A DNA stretch of 64,000 nt from Pseudomonadota bacterium (GCA_020161665.1 JAIUPA010000022.1:62001-126000), one strand, 5' to 3'. Shown: positions 44,855 through 56,328, counted from the first letter of the stretch. Notes: generated from the sequence alone by a model not told the origin. Translations and numbers: made by a program.

Positions 44855-45661
44855 TTACGCCGCTTGCGTCAGAGCGTGGAATACAGCGGCTGCAGCCTGC
44901 AATTCGATGGTCTTGGCGGCGCGGCGGGCCGTTGCCTCGGCGTCCTCGCCCCAATGCTCCGTCGTCCAGTCCTCATCCACGTGGGAAAGGTGCCAGGCCG
45001 TATCGGCATCAAGGTGCCCTTCGGCAAAAGCAATCGCCAGCAGCGCCGATCCGGTCAGCGTCGTGACCGTGTGGAGGCTGGCCAGTGCGATGGCATTTTC
45101 ATGCTTGGCAACGGCCTTGGCGAAGGCTGTAACCGCCTCGTGCGGCTGCGTCTGGTGCATGATTCCCTGCACGAGGATAAACCGCGCGCCGAGGGTCGAG
45201 GCCGCCCATTCAATGACCGGGTCCCAGGCCTTGGCCTGACGCTCGATCAGGGCTTCCGGGGTATCGGCGCGGTAGCACAGGAGATCACTTTCGCAAAAGC
45301 GTACGATGTCATCGCGCACGGGCAGCGGGTCGGCAGCAATGGCATCCAGTGCCGTGTTGACAAGGCGTGTGACCGGCATACGGGCCGGATCGACTTCGCT
45401 CACTTGCGCTTCCCACTCCGCCGCGACCAGTTCAGCCAATGCCTTTGTCGGCACGGTCAGAGCCTTTCGGGCCGGGGTTTTCACCGTCTTGCCATCCAGC
45501 AGAACGGAATAGCCGCTGCCTTCATCCCCCCCAACGCTCACCTCCTTGTAGAAGCGCTTGGGCAGCGGACGCTTCATCTGGATCTGGGCGCGGCGCACCG
45601 GGTCCGGATCGCTCAGCGCTTCAGTGGCGTGTTCGGCAATCTCGTTCAGAAAATCGCGCAT
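44855..45661 (-). CDS. ATP12 family chaperone protein
   Basis: 268 residues. It is related to mitochondrial ATP12, which assists assembly of the F1-ATPase alpha subunit; the bacterial homologues are restricted mainly to alphaproteobacteria. Characteristic segments are RPLPKRFYKEVSV near residue 31 and MPVTRLVNTALDAI, with DLLCYRAD and QAKAWDPVIEWA in the helical half. It is preceded by the HAD phosphatase gene (15 bp) and the RluA gene in one direction. Confidence 0.92.
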   Translation of the reverse strand: MRDFLNEIAEHATEALSDPDPVRRAQIQMKRPLPKRFYKEVSVGGDEGSGYSVLLDGKTVKTPARKALTVPTKALAELVAAEWEAQVSEVDPARMPVTRLVNTALDAIAADPLPVRDDIVRFCESDLLCYRADTPEALIERQAKAWDPVIEWAASTLGARFILVQGIMHQTQPHEAVTAFAKAVAKHENAIALASLHTVTTLTGSALLAIAFAEGHLDADTAWHLSHVDEDWTTEHWGEDAEATARRAAKTIELQAAAAVFHALTQAA

Positions 45662-45676
45662 GAAGGAAACCTCCGC

Positions 45677-46330
45677 TCAGAAGATCATTTCAAAAAGTTC
45701 GGCGGGCGTGTGGGCGATCTTATCGGCCCCGGCCAGCCACAGGGCATCGACAGGACCATAGCCCCAGGAGACGCCGAGCGCCTTGGCGCCTGCGGCCTTG
45801 GCCATCTGCATGTCGTAAATCGCATCACCGATCACCACCGTGTCGGCGGCGCGCATGCCCGTTTCGTCGCAGCATTCCATGACCACCGCCGGATGCGGCT
45901 TCGACGGGCAATCGTCCGCCGTGCGCGACACGATGAAATGCGAACGGAAACCGTGCGTATCGACAATCGCGTCATAGCCGCGCCGTGACTTGCCGGTGAC
46001 AGCCCCCATCAGCACATCGTCGCGCGCCGCCAGCTTTTCAATCAGCGGGCGGATGCCATCAAACAGCGGCTCCGAAAAGGCGATTTCGCTGCGGACATCG
46101 AGGAAGATGGACTTGTAGTAAGCCATCATCACCACATCGTCCGCATCCGCATGCTGCTTGCCCTGAATACGGGCAATGGCGATGTCGAGTGTCAGGCCGA
46201 TGATCGATTTCGTTTGCAGCAAGGTCGGCAGCGGCTTTTCAAAGTGGCGGAACGTACGCTCCATCACCTCATGGATCAGCCGGGCGCTATCGACCAGCGT
46301 GCCATCGCAATCAAAGAGAACGAGTTTCAT
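45677..46330 (-). CDS. HAD-superfamily hydrolase (phosphoglycolate phosphatase-like)
   Basis: 217 residues. Motif I is LVLFDCDGTLVDS (nucleophile and acid Asp), motif II is the Thr in GAVTGKS and motif III/IV is TVVIGDAIYDMQMAKAAGA (the second Asp of the pair). A helical cap lies between motifs I and II, as in subclass I HADs. The substrate is unknown. The start overlaps the stop of the RluA-type gene by 4 bp. Confidence 0.9.
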   Translation of the reverse strand: MKLVLFDCDGTLVDSARLIHEVMERTFRHFEKPLPTLLQTKSIIGLTLDIAIARIQGKQHADADDVVMMAYYKSIFLDVRSEIAFSEPLFDGIRPLIEKLAARDDVLMGAVTGKSRRGYDAIVDTHGFRSHFIVSRTADDCPSKPHPAVVMECCDETGMRAADTVVIGDAIYDMQMAKAAGAKALGVSWGYGPVDALWLAGADKIAHTPAELFEMIF

Positions 46331-47322
46331 TCGTCGTCCCCGTCAGCCGCATTCACATCAAAGCCGAGCAGGTTCCAGCTCTGCACCATATGCGGCGGCA
46401 GCGGTGCCGTTACGCGCAGGCGTCCGCCGTCCGGATGCGGAATATCGATGTGGCGGGCATGGAGATGCAAACGCTTCTGGATGCCGCCGGGGAAATCCCA
46501 GTTCGGATCATCAATGAAATACTTCGGATCGCCGATGATCGGGTGGCCGATGTGGAGCGCATGGACGCGAAGCTGGTGGGTGCGGCCCGTATAGGGTTCC
46601 ATCTCCAGCCAGGCGAGGCTTTGTGCTGCCGTTTCGACCACACGATAGAAGGAAACGGCGTGGTCTGCGCCCTCCTCCCCATGCTGGGCGATGCGCATCC
46701 GGTCACCATCCGGCGTCGGCTCCTTGACGAGCCATGTCGAAATGCGGTCCTCGCGCTTGCGCGGCACGCCCTTGACCAGTGACCAGTAGGTTTTCTTCGT
46801 GTCGCGTTCGCGGAAGGCCGCCGTCAGCTTCTGCGCGGCTCCACGGGTTCTGGCGATGACGAGAACGCCGGACGTATCGCGGTCGAGACGATGCACCAGA
46901 CGCGGCTTTTCGCCCTTCTTGCTCGTCCAGGCTTCCAGCATCTTGTCGATATGGCGGGCAACGCCAGAACCACCCTGCACGGCAAGACCGGCGGGCTTAT
47001 TCAGGACGAACACCTTGTCATCTTCATGCAACAGCATGCGGGCCAGAAGCTCGGCGTCGCCGGAGTGCTTCAAATCCTTGCCAGCGATGGGGCCGCGCTT
47101 GGCACCCTTGGCATCCACCTCCATGGGCGGAATGCGCACCATCTGGCCGGGCTCAACACGGCTGTCGGATTTTACACGCCCGCCATCGACGCGCACCTGA
47201 CCGGAGCGCAAGAGCTTCTGCAGCGCGCCGAAGCCCAGACCCGGATAATGGATCTTGAACCAGCGGTCGACCCGCATGCCCGCTTCGTCTGCTTCGACCT
47301 TGATGTGCTCGATGCCTGCCAT
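46327..47322 (-). CDS. RluA-family 23S rRNA pseudouridine synthase (RluC/RluD-like)
   Basis: 331 residues. An N-terminal S4 RNA-binding domain (GALQKLLRSGQVRVDGGRV) is followed by the pseudouridine synthase domain with the catalytic motif HRLDRDTSGVLVIA. PYTGRTHQLRVHALHIGHPI is the conserved C-terminal segment. Target uridines cannot be decided from sequence. It is the first gene of a three-gene run with the HAD and ATP12 genes. Confidence 0.93.
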   Translation of the reverse strand: MAGIEHIKVEADEAGMRVDRWFKIHYPGLGFGALQKLLRSGQVRVDGGRVKSDSRVEPGQMVRIPPMEVDAKGAKRGPIAGKDLKHSGDAELLARMLLHEDDKVFVLNKPAGLAVQGGSGVARHIDKMLEAWTSKKGEKPRLVHRLDRDTSGVLVIARTRGAAQKLTAAFRERDTKKTYWSLVKGVPRKREDRISTWLVKEPTPDGDRMRIAQHGEEGADHAVSFYRVVETAAQSLAWLEMEPYTGRTHQLRVHALHIGHPIIGDPKYFIDDPNWDFPGGIQKRLHLHARHIDIPHPDGGRLRVTAPLPPHMVQSWNLLGFDVNAADGDDE

Positions 47323-47422
47323 GAAAAACGCTTTCCTGTTCGAGCTTCTTCACGCCCATCCGGGCGTGGAGTGCTCTTGAAGGCGTCCGTTTACCGGCTT
47401 TTTCCCTTTGAGGAAAGGCGTT

Positions 47423-47800
47423 TCAAAAACTCAAACGCGCAATGGCGATCCCGGCACCCGTTGCCAGCAGCGAAAGGACAACGCTTGCCGCCACGTAAAG
47501 GGCGGCACTCATCACCTCGCCGCGCTCATAGAGCAGCCAGACATCGAGTGAGAAGGCCGAGAACGTCGTAAAACCGCCGAGGAAGCCAGTGATCAGCAGG
47601 AGCCTGAGATCAAGCGGCGCGGACACGCCGCGGATGATGGCTTCCGCCAGAAAGCCGATGGCCAGCGAGCCGATGATATTGACGCCGAGCGTATTCCACG
47701 GAAACGCCGCGCCGATCGTTCTGAGCGCCATAGCCCCGAAGAGATAACGGCAGACAGACCCGGCAGCTCCGCCGATGGCGACAAGTAGGATATTGATCAT
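47423..47800 (-). CDS. crcB: Fluoride ion exporter CrcB/Fluc
   Basis: 125 residues with four membrane helices. It shows GGAAGSVCRYL, the pore motif NTLGVNIIGSLAIGF (conserved Asn) and GFLGGFTTFSAFSLD (Phe-box, TTFS). ATG 47800 gives the standard length; the open frame extends 35 codons upstream without family resemblance. The product works as an antiparallel dimer at the inner membrane. No fluoride riboswitch is recognisable upstream. Confidence 0.95.
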   Translation of the reverse strand: MINILLVAIGGAAGSVCRYLFGAMALRTIGAAFPWNTLGVNIIGSLAIGFLAEAIIRGVSAPLDLRLLLITGFLGGFTTFSAFSLDVWLLYERGEVMSAALYVAASVVLSLLATGAGIAIARLSF

Positions 47801-47841
47801 GTTCGACACTGTCGCGCTGCGGCGCACCCCTGTCCAGACCA

Positions 47842-48393
47842 TCAGGCCTTCGACGTAACGGCTTTTTTCAGCCAGTTGTCCACATCGCTGGAGAGACCGG
47901 CCCAATCGGTGAACTCATGGGTTCCCTTGTCATCCGGCGAGACGCCGGGCAGCATCTTCGCGGCAAGCCTGCGCACGATCCAGCGCTTGAAGAAATCATA
48001 TTCGCCAAAGCGCAGCGCGCCCTTCACATGGAACACATCACGCGGCATCCAACCCACGGTGGTTGCGAAGTGGATGGCGAACTGACGCGCCTCGGCACGC
48101 TCATCCTCAAGATTGCTGGCAATCATCAGCGTGACAGAGACGAAGGCGCAGGGCACGGAGTTCAGCCAGTCGCGTTCACGGCGCGCGAAGATGAAGAAGG
48201 CATCGGGGTATTTCGCGCCATGCACCGGCGCGCAAAGGATCGCCGCCTCCGGCCGTTCCAGTGAATATTCGGCGTTGGTGGCCACATCGAACAGAATCGC
48301 GCGATGTCCGCGCTCCTCCAGATGTTCGGCGATCGCGGTCGCTATCTTGCGCGTCTGCCCTTCAACACTGGCATATCCGACAAGAATGTTCAT
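47842..48393 (-). CDS. Flavodoxin-domain protein, HemG-like
   Basis: 183 residues. An N-terminal flavodoxin-like FMN-binding loop (GYASVEGQTRKIATAI) is followed by APVHGAKYPDAFFIFARRERDWLNSVPCAFVSVTL, resembling the quinone-dependent protoporphyrinogen oxidase HemG. Most alphaproteobacteria use HemJ for that step, so this one may do another flavin reaction. ATG 48393 is chosen over the upstream frame start. It lies just upstream of crcB (41 bp) in the same direction. Confidence 0.8.
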   Translation of the reverse strand: MNILVGYASVEGQTRKIATAIAEHLEERGHRAILFDVATNAEYSLERPEAAILCAPVHGAKYPDAFFIFARRERDWLNSVPCAFVSVTLMIASNLEDERAEARQFAIHFATTVGWMPRDVFHVKGALRFGEYDFFKRWIVRRLAAKMLPGVSPDDKGTHEFTDWAGLSSDVDNWLKKAVTSKA

Positions 48394-48483
48394 GGCGTCC
48401 TCGCGATTTTTGAGACTCGTCAAAAGCTACTGCAACGTTGTCGTGATGAAAAGAAATATATTCCAGACGTTGCAATTGCCCCG

Positions 48484-48517
48484 AAAAAACAACGCCCGCG
48501 TTGTGGCGCGGGCGTTG
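48484..48517 (-). terminator. Terminator of pyrG
   Basis: CAACGCCCGCG/CGCGGGCGTTG stem with a 6-nt loop (48490-48517) is followed on the minus strand by six T residues. It lies 17 bp after the pyrG stop codon. Confidence 0.9.
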
Positions 48518-48533
48518 ATGAATTTGGCTTTGA

Positions 48534-50210
<1,677 letters not shown>

Positions 50211-50242
50211 TCACTTCACGAATTTAGGCCACAGGAAACTGG

Positions 50243-50275
50243 ACAAAAGAAAACCGGCAGGGTTGACCTGCCGGT
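50243..50275 (-). terminator. Terminator of secG
   Basis: ACCGGCAGG/CCTGCCGGT with a 5-nt loop (50253-50275) leads on the minus strand into a TTTTCTTTTG run. It lies 22 bp past the secG stop. Confidence 0.85.
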
Positions 50276-50297
50276 CGATGAAAAGCGACGCAACCGA

Positions 50298-50705
50298 TCA
50301 GTTGCTGGTCGGAACGCCCTTGTTGTCCTGCGCCGGGGCGGCAGGAGCCGCCGGGGTTGCCGGGGCCTGAGCGCCCGTTGCAGGCGAAGACGGTGCGGCG
50401 GGCTGGTTCGGGCTCAGCGAGTCGAGAATACCCTTGCCATCGCCCTGCGTCGCCGGAATACGGTCGAGAATGTCGGTCGGCTTGGCTTCGTAGCGCGCCA
50501 GAATGCCAAGTCCCAGCGACGTGATGAAGAACAACGTCGCCAGAATGCCCGTGGTGCGCGTCAAAGCATTGGCCGTGCCGCGCGCCGACATGAAGCCGGA
50601 ACCGCCGCCGATGCCGAGGCCGCCGCCTTCCGAACGCTGGATCAGCACGATGCCGACGAGCGCGATGACGATCATGAGGTGAATGACGATCAATACGGTT
50701 TGCAT
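50298..50705 (-). CDS. secG: Preprotein translocase subunit SecG
   Basis: 135 residues. Two membrane helices flank the Gly-rich loop RSEGGGLGIGGGSGFMSARGTANALTR... of SecG. A long Ala/Pro/Thr-rich tail (about residues 85-135), common in alphaproteobacterial SecG, follows. ATG 50705 starts MQTVLIVIHLMI. It stabilises the SecYE channel. It lies about 130 bp downstream of tpiA. Confidence 0.93.
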   Translation of the reverse strand: MQTVLIVIHLMIVIALVGIVLIQRSEGGGLGIGGGSGFMSARGTANALTRTTGILATLFFITSLGLGILARYEAKPTDILDRIPATQGDGKGILDSLSPNQPAAPSSPATGAQAPATPAAPAAPAQDNKGVPTSN

Positions 50706-50833
50706 GAAACGACCTGTCCAGCCCCGCAAGGGAGCCCATCAAGAGGAGTTGGCGGCTCCTTTACATGAGGAAAACCGCCATTCCAAGACCCTGTAGCCTT
50801 TTTCGGCACGATTATGGTTGAAGCGACCGCCAA

Positions 50834-51604
50834 TCAGGCGGTGATTGCCTCGTATGCACCAAAGATGGCGAGGAAGTCAGACGCTTTCAAGCTGGCCCCG
50901 CCAACAAGTGCGCCATCAACATTCTCAACGCTCATCAGTTCCTTGGCGTTGCTCGGCTTGACCGAACCGCCGTAGAGAATGCGCATGGTCTTGCCTTCGT
51001 CATTCAGATGGCGAACCAGTTCATCACGCATGAAGGCGTGGGCCACGCGCACATCCTCAACCGTCGGGGTCAGGCCCGTGCCAATCGCCCAGACCGGCTC
51101 ATAGGCAATGACCGTATCAGACGCCGTCGAGGCGTGCGGAACGGAACCGGCGAGCTGGCGCTTCAACACGTCGAGCGTCTGGCCTGCCTGACGTTCCTCG
51201 GCGGTTTCACCGATGCAGATAATGGCAATCAGACCGGCGGCGTGGGCCGCTTCGGCCTTAGCGCGCACCAGATGGTCGGTTTCGGCGTAATCCGTGCGGC
51301 GCTCGGAATGGCCAACGATCACGTAGGAGGCGAAGACATCGGCGATCATGTCGGCCGAAATATCCCCCGTATGGGCACCCGAAGCGTTCTGGTGGCAATC
51401 CTGCGCACCGATCTCCAGCGGGCTTTCCTCCACCAGTGCGGTGGCGACGTAAAGCAACGTTGCGGGCGGGCAGATCAATGCGTCCACCTTCTCCGACAAC
51501 GGGCCGTTCACGCCCTCGGCAATCGCCTTGATCTGGTCAAGCGATTCCCGCGTTCCGTTCATTTTCCAGTTTCCCGCCACGAGCGGACGAACATTCGGCG
51601 TCAT
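50834..51604 (-). CDS. tpiA: Triosephosphate isomerase
   Basis: 256 residues, normal for the enzyme. Lys in NWKMNG, His in VGHSERR and the catalytic Glu in [11 protein letters not shown] are all present, with the phosphate loop ILYGGSV. It interconverts dihydroxyacetone phosphate and glyceraldehyde-3-phosphate. The gene is followed by secG and pyrG in the same direction. Confidence 0.97.
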   Translation of the reverse strand: MTPNVRPLVAGNWKMNGTRESLDQIKAIAEGVNGPLSEKVDALICPPATLLYVATALVEESPLEIGAQDCHQNASGAHTGDISADMIADVFASYVIVGHSERRTDYAETDHLVRAKAEAAHAAGLIAIICIGETAEERQAGQTLDVLKRQLAGSVPHASTASDTVIAYEPVWAIGTGLTPTVEDVRVAHAFMRDELVRHLNDEGKTMRILYGGSVKPSNAKELMSVENVDGALVGGASLKASDFLAIFGAYEAITA

Positions 51605-51880
51605 GGATGATCCCGTCCTTGTCTTTTCATTGTCATGCCAGTTTGGCCTAGCAAAAGCGTGCGACCAAGAAAAGCATCCCTCCGCCAGACAAGCGGACTT
51701 CGCAGGTTTTGGTAAAATTTGCCGCAGCCCCCCGCCGAAGCCCCCTGTCTCCGCCGCGCGTTACGCAGCAGAAAATCACGGACTATTCTTTGTAGCGTTA
51801 AAACCGGACAAAATAAAACCGGAAAAGAGCGCGGCGCTGACAATTTCGACGCGTAAAACTCAATCGTGCGACAGTGGATG

Positions 51881-52762
51881 TTATTTCGCCGTCAGAATCC
51901 AGTTCAGTACAGCGCGCCAATCACTCATGCGCACCGGCGTACCATGCGTGCCCGTTTCAAAGAGCGTGAAGCGAACGGGCTGACCGGCATCGCGCAGTTT
52001 TGCGTAGAACGCGGCCTGATCTTCGGCCTTGTAGGTCTTGTCGGCGCTGCCATGGGTAAAAAAGATCGGCAGCCGCGCCTTGAAGGCCGGGCTTTTGGCG
52101 TAATCCGGATCGCTCGCGCCACCGAGGATCGCCATGCCTTTCAGCTTGGCGACACTTGCGGCATCCCGGCTGATGCCCCAGCAGAGAAACGACCCCATGG
52201 AGGCGCAAGTCAAGATGATCGGTCGCCCCGGCGAACGGCGCTCGATTTCGGCAATCAGGGCTGCGATGGACGCCGCGCCCGCCGTATCGAAGCTTTTGAC
52301 GCTGGGCGCGAAATAGGTGCCGCCATTGCCCGCCACGAGGTTTTTCAGCCGATTGAAATTGCCGCCGAACTTGTAGTCGTTCATGCCCAGACGCCGGTCG
52401 CCATCGCGCCCATGGATGAAGATCACCGAAAAAGAACTGCCCGCCCCCGGCCCTGTGCGTCCAAGATCGAGCGGTCCCGTTGAAAGCGGCCAGGTTTCGA
52501 GCGCCTCCAGTTTGCGGATACCCGTATCGACATAGCGCCGCCACACCCGCTGTTCCGGGATTTCGTCGCGGTTGTTGATGTCGCGAAGTTCCTGATAATC
52601 GACGCGCTCATAGGCGCCGTTATCGCGCCGCTCCACCACATTCGGGGTGAAGAGGTCATCCTTGAAGGGCTTCAGCGGCCCGTCGGCAGAGGCGCTTGCC
52701 GCTGTGGTCAGAGCCATTACGGTTGTCACCAAGGCGGTTCGGGCGAAATGAACTGTGGACAT
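51881..52762 (-). CDS. Exported alpha/beta-hydrolase fold protein
   Basis: 293 residues. A signal peptide (MSTVHFARTALVTTVMALTTAASA) is cut before SADGPLKPF. The alpha/beta-hydrolase core shows VIFIHGRDGD (oxyanion HG), the nucleophile elbow TCASMGSFL (family G-x-S-x-G, here C-A-S-M-G), PIFFTHGSADKTY (Asp) and FETGTHGTPVR (His). The substrate is unknown. It lies between tpiA and parE and is divergent from parE. Confidence 0.85.
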   Translation of the reverse strand: MSTVHFARTALVTTVMALTTAASASADGPLKPFKDDLFTPNVVERRDNGAYERVDYQELRDINNRDEIPEQRVWRRYVDTGIRKLEALETWPLSTGPLDLGRTGPGAGSSFSVIFIHGRDGDRRLGMNDYKFGGNFNRLKNLVAGNGGTYFAPSVKSFDTAGAASIAALIAEIERRSPGRPIILTCASMGSFLCWGISRDAASVAKLKGMAILGGASDPDYAKSPAFKARLPIFFTHGSADKTYKAEDQAAFYAKLRDAGQPVRFTLFETGTHGTPVRMSDWRAVLNWILTAK

Positions 52763-52956
52763 GCGGCTTCCGCTGATGTTCGACGATGGCCAAGCCTTGC
52801 CACTGGTGATGCGGCAAAGCAATCCTCACCCCAAATGAAGGTGCGCGAATCTCTGCCTGTCCCGTGACATGCGTTCGCGTCGGCCTTATGGCAAGATTGC
52901 CGATGATTCGTCGCCAGCGGCCTGTGGACGGAAAAGCAATTTTATGAAGCGATCTG

Positions 52957-55008
52957 ATGACCGATAACAGCAACGACCTTTTCGCCGACCTTGGCACGCC
53001 TGCCCAGCCCCCGAAGCCCGCCCCGGCACCGGCGGCAAGCCCTGCCCCGCGCGCCGCTGCGGCCCCGGTCGGTTCGGCAGACGCCTATGATGCCTCCGCA
53101 ATCCGGGTGCTTGAGGGCCTGGAACCCGTGCGCATGCGTCCCGGCATGTATATCGGCGGCACCGACGAAAAGGCGCTGCATCACCTCTTTGCCGAAGTCA
53201 TCGACAATTCGATGGACGAGGCCGTGGCCGGTCATGCGGATTTCATCGAAGTCTATCTTGATGCCGAAGGTTGCCTGACCGTTACCGATAACGGGCGCGG
53301 CATTCCGGTGGAAAACCACCCGCAGGTGCCGGGCAAGTCTACGCTTGAAGTCATCATGACCAAGCTGCATGCGGGCGGCAAATTCGACGGCAAGGCCTAC
53401 GAGACCTCGGGCGGTCTGCATGGCGTGGGCGTATCGGTCGTGAACGCACTTTCGGATATGCTCGAAGTCGAGGTGGCGCGCGGGCGCAAGCTTTACCGCC
53501 AGCGCTTCTCGCGCGGCATTCCCGTGGCTGGCCTTGAAGAACTGGGCGATGTGCATAACCGTCGCGGCACGCGGGTTCGCTTTCATCCGGACCCACAGAT
53601 TTTCGGGCCTCATGCCAAGTTCGACCCGGCACGCATTTTCCGCATGTCGCGTTCCAAGGCCTATCTTTTTGGTGGTGTGGAAATCCGTTGGAGCTGTGAT
53701 CCGTCCATCCTTCCGGCCGGTGGTGAAATCCCGGAAAAGGCCGTTTTCCATTTCCCGGATGGCTTGAAGGATTATCTGGCGGCGACCATCGGCAAGGATT
53801 TTACCGTCACGCGCGAAATCTTTTCCGGTCGCACGGAAAAGACCGGCGGTCACGGCGCACTCGAATGGGCGATTGCCTGGTGGGGCAACGATCAGGAAAT
53901 CCATTCCTATTGCAACACCATCCCGACCCCGGAAGGCGGCACGCACGAAGCCGGCTTGCGCATCGCGCTTTTGAAGGGTCTGAAGAACTACGCTGAACTG
54001 ACGCAGAACAAGCGCGCCGCCCAGATCACCACGGATGACGTGATGATTTCGGCCATCGGCATGCTTTCGGTCTTCATTCGCGAACCGGAATTTGTCGGCC
54101 AGACCAAGGACAAGCTGGCGACCGTTGAAGCGCAGCGCATTGTCGAAAACGCGCTTCGCGATCCGTTCGACCACTATCTGGCCGGGAATCCGGGCGAAGC
54201 GGCCAAGCTTCTCGATTGGGTGATTGAGCGTTCCGAGGAGCGTCTACGTCGCCGCAAGGAAAAGGAAGTGAACCGCAAGACGGCGGTGCGCAAGCTGCGC
54301 CTGCCCGGCAAGCTCGCCGATTGCTCGCAAAATACCGCTGTAGGGGCCGAACTCTTCATCGTCGAGGGCGATTCGGCAGGTGGTTCGGCCAAGCAGGCGC
54401 GAAACCGCATGAATCAGGCAATCCTGCCGCTTCGCGGCAAGATCCTCAACGTGGCCAGTGCGGGACGCGACAAGCTTGGGGCCAATCAGCAGATTGCCGA
54501 TCTCATTCAGGCGCTCGGCTGCGGTACGCGGTCAAAATACCGTGAGGAAGACCTGCGTTACGAACGCATCATCATCATGACCGATGCCGACGTGGACGGT
54601 GCCCATATCGCCTCGCTGCTCATCACCTTCTTCTATCAGGAAATGCCGGAGGTCATTCGCGGCAACCACCTCTATCTGGCGGTTCCACCGCTCTACAAGA
54701 TCACGCAAGGGCAGAAGAGCGCCTATGCGCGCGACGACGCCCACCGTGCCGAACTGATGGAAACCGTGTTCAAACGCAGTTCCAAGGTTGAAGTGTCGCG
54801 GTTCAAAGGTCTTGGCGAAATGCTACCCGCCCAGCTCAAAGAAACCACCATGGACCCGAAAAACCGCACGCTTTTGCGCGTGGCGATCGACATGGAGGAT
54901 TTCGAGGGCACGCGTCAGGCGGTCGATGACCTTATGGGAACAAAGCCGGAGGCCCGTTTCCGCTTCATTCAGGACCGCGCCGCCTTCGCCGAAAATCTCG
55001 ACATCTGA
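52957..55008 (+). CDS. parE: DNA topoisomerase IV subunit B
   Basis: 683 residues. It decatenates daughter chromosomes with ParC. A Pro/Ala-rich N-terminal tail (about 1-45) precedes the GHKL ATPase (IDNSMDEAVAG, DNGRGIPVE, GGLHGVGVSVVNALS). The TOPRIM domain follows with EGDSAGGSAKQARNR and DADVDGAHI, and the C-terminus has RFKGLGEM. No gyrB-type insert is seen. ParE rather than GyrB is chosen from the overall length and the segment IRVLEGLEPVRMRPGMYIG. ATG 52957 lacks a strong ribosome site. Confidence 0.95.
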   Translation: MTDNSNDLFADLGTPAQPPKPAPAPAASPAPRAAAAPVGSADAYDASAIRVLEGLEPVRMRPGMYIGGTDEKALHHLFAEVIDNSMDEAVAGHADFIEVYLDAEGCLTVTDNGRGIPVENHPQVPGKSTLEVIMTKLHAGGKFDGKAYETSGGLHGVGVSVVNALSDMLEVEVARGRKLYRQRFSRGIPVAGLEELGDVHNRRGTRVRFHPDPQIFGPHAKFDPARIFRMSRSKAYLFGGVEIRWSCDPSILPAGGEIPEKAVFHFPDGLKDYLAATIGKDFTVTREIFSGRTEKTGGHGALEWAIAWWGNDQEIHSYCNTIPTPEGGTHEAGLRIALLKGLKNYAELTQNKRAAQITTDDVMISAIGMLSVFIREPEFVGQTKDKLATVEAQRIVENALRDPFDHYLAGNPGEAAKLLDWVIERSEERLRRRKEKEVNRKTAVRKLRLPGKLADCSQNTAVGAELFIVEGDSAGGSAKQARNRMNQAILPLRGKILNVASAGRDKLGANQQIADLIQALGCGTRSKYREEDLRYERIIIMTDADVDGAHIASLLITFFYQEMPEVIRGNHLYLAVPPLYKITQGQKSAYARDDAHRAELMETVFKRSSKVEVSRFKGLGEMLPAQLKETTMDPKNRTLLRVAIDMEDFEGTRQAVDDLMGTKPEARFRFIQDRAAFAENLDI

Positions 55009-55124
55009 GGGATGCGCTTAGGCATTTGGTCTTAACCGCAAAAAAGCCCGGCTTTGTTGCAACCTTTTCACGGTTGCCGCATAAAAGGTGACTATTCGCA
55101 TCGAATCCCGGGAATTCCAGCGCT

Positions 55125-56303
55125 TTGACCCAACAGAAAACGCCGAAGACGAAAACCAGTCGTGAATGGCTGGGTGCAGCCACGAGCAACCTGAACACGG
55201 TTATCCCGCCCATTACAGCGGCGCGCTGGTTGCTTCTCCTTGTCGTTCTGGCCGGGATTTACTTTTTCTACGGCTTTGCCGTGCCGGTTCTGGCCGCGCT
55301 TGTCATTGGCTTTGCCAGCTGGCCGCTTTACCGCGATGTGCTGACCATGACGCAGGGCGACACGCGCTGGGGCGCATCGATTGCGCTCCTTTGTCTCCTG
55401 TTTTTCCTCATCGTGCCGATCATCATCGCCGTCGGTTACGCGCTTGATGAAATCAAGGTGTGGCTGCGCTGGGCCTTTGAAGCCAACAAGGTGGGGGCCG
55501 CCGTGCCGCACTGGATCGGCACGCTTCCCTTTGTCGGGGAATGGCTTGCCGAACAATGGGTCGATCATCTGGGGCAGCCGGGCAAGATCGGCGAACTGAT
55601 CCAGATCGTCAGCGGTGCCAATATCGGCAATATCTACCGCGCCGTCATGGCCGCCGGTGGCGGTGCCTTCCATCTGCTGCTGACGCTGCTCTTCATGCTG
55701 ATTGCGCTGTTCTTCGTCTACAAGGACGGTGCGTCCTTCGCGGCCCAGGTGGACATCATCGGCGAGCGCATTCTACCGAGCCGCTGGGAGCGCATATCCC
55801 GCGTCGTCCCGGCCACGATCAGCTCCACCGTGACCGGCATGACGCTGATTGCTATCGGCGAAGGTATCGTTCTGGGCATCGCCTACTGGATTGCTGGCGT
55901 TCCCTCGCCCGTCACTCTTGGCGTCATCACCGGCGTCATGGCGCTCATTCCGGGCGGCGCACCGCTTTCCTTTACGCTGGTGTCCTTCTACCTCGTGGCC
56001 AGTGGACACATGGTCGAAGGCATCGGTCTTTTCGTCTGGGGAACGGTGGAACTCTTCATCGTCGACAAGACCCTTCGTCCGCGCCTTGTCGGCGGTCCGA
56101 TCAAACTGCCGTTCCTGCCGACCTTTTTCGGTCTCGTCGGCGGCGTGAAAACCATGGGTTTTCTCGGCCTGTTCCTCGGGCCTGTGCTGATGGCGCTTCT
56201 GGTTGCCATCTGGCGCGAGTGGGTCAATGAGGTTTCCGAGGGCGGTGCCCACGATGAGGCCGCGGCAAACAAGTCACCGGAAACCGGCTCAACCGGCGTC
56301 TGA
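55125..56303 (+). CDS. AI-2E family transporter (TqsA/YdiK-like permease)
   Basis: 392 residues with about seven to eight membrane segments, including ITAARWLLLLVVLAGIYFFYGFAVPVLAALVIGF and a C-terminal block with LVGGPIKLPFLPTFFGLVGG. Starting at TTG 55125, the first in-frame start after the stop at 55089, is unusual; no in-frame ATG or GTG precedes the first hydrophobic segment. The family was named for autoinducer-2 export, but most members have unknown substrates. It lies 117 bp after parE. Confidence 0.87.
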   Translation: MTQQKTPKTKTSREWLGAATSNLNTVIPPITAARWLLLLVVLAGIYFFYGFAVPVLAALVIGFASWPLYRDVLTMTQGDTRWGASIALLCLLFFLIVPIIIAVGYALDEIKVWLRWAFEANKVGAAVPHWIGTLPFVGEWLAEQWVDHLGQPGKIGELIQIVSGANIGNIYRAVMAAGGGAFHLLLTLLFMLIALFFVYKDGASFAAQVDIIGERILPSRWERISRVVPATISSTVTGMTLIAIGEGIVLGIAYWIAGVPSPVTLGVITGVMALIPGGAPLSFTLVSFYLVASGHMVEGIGLFVWGTVELFIVDKTLRPRLVGGPIKLPFLPTFFGLVGGVKTMGFLGLFLGPVLMALLVAIWREWVNEVSEGGAHDEAAANKSPETGSTGV

Positions 56304-56328
56304 TTTCAAAACGATGTTTGGAGCAGGC

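Noticed and set aside
47801..47841. Fluoride riboswitch upstream of crcB
   Set aside because: The leader is too short and no riboswitch consensus is visible.
52942..54174. A 410-codon reverse frame antisense to parE
   Set aside because: Mirror frame of parE, no motifs.
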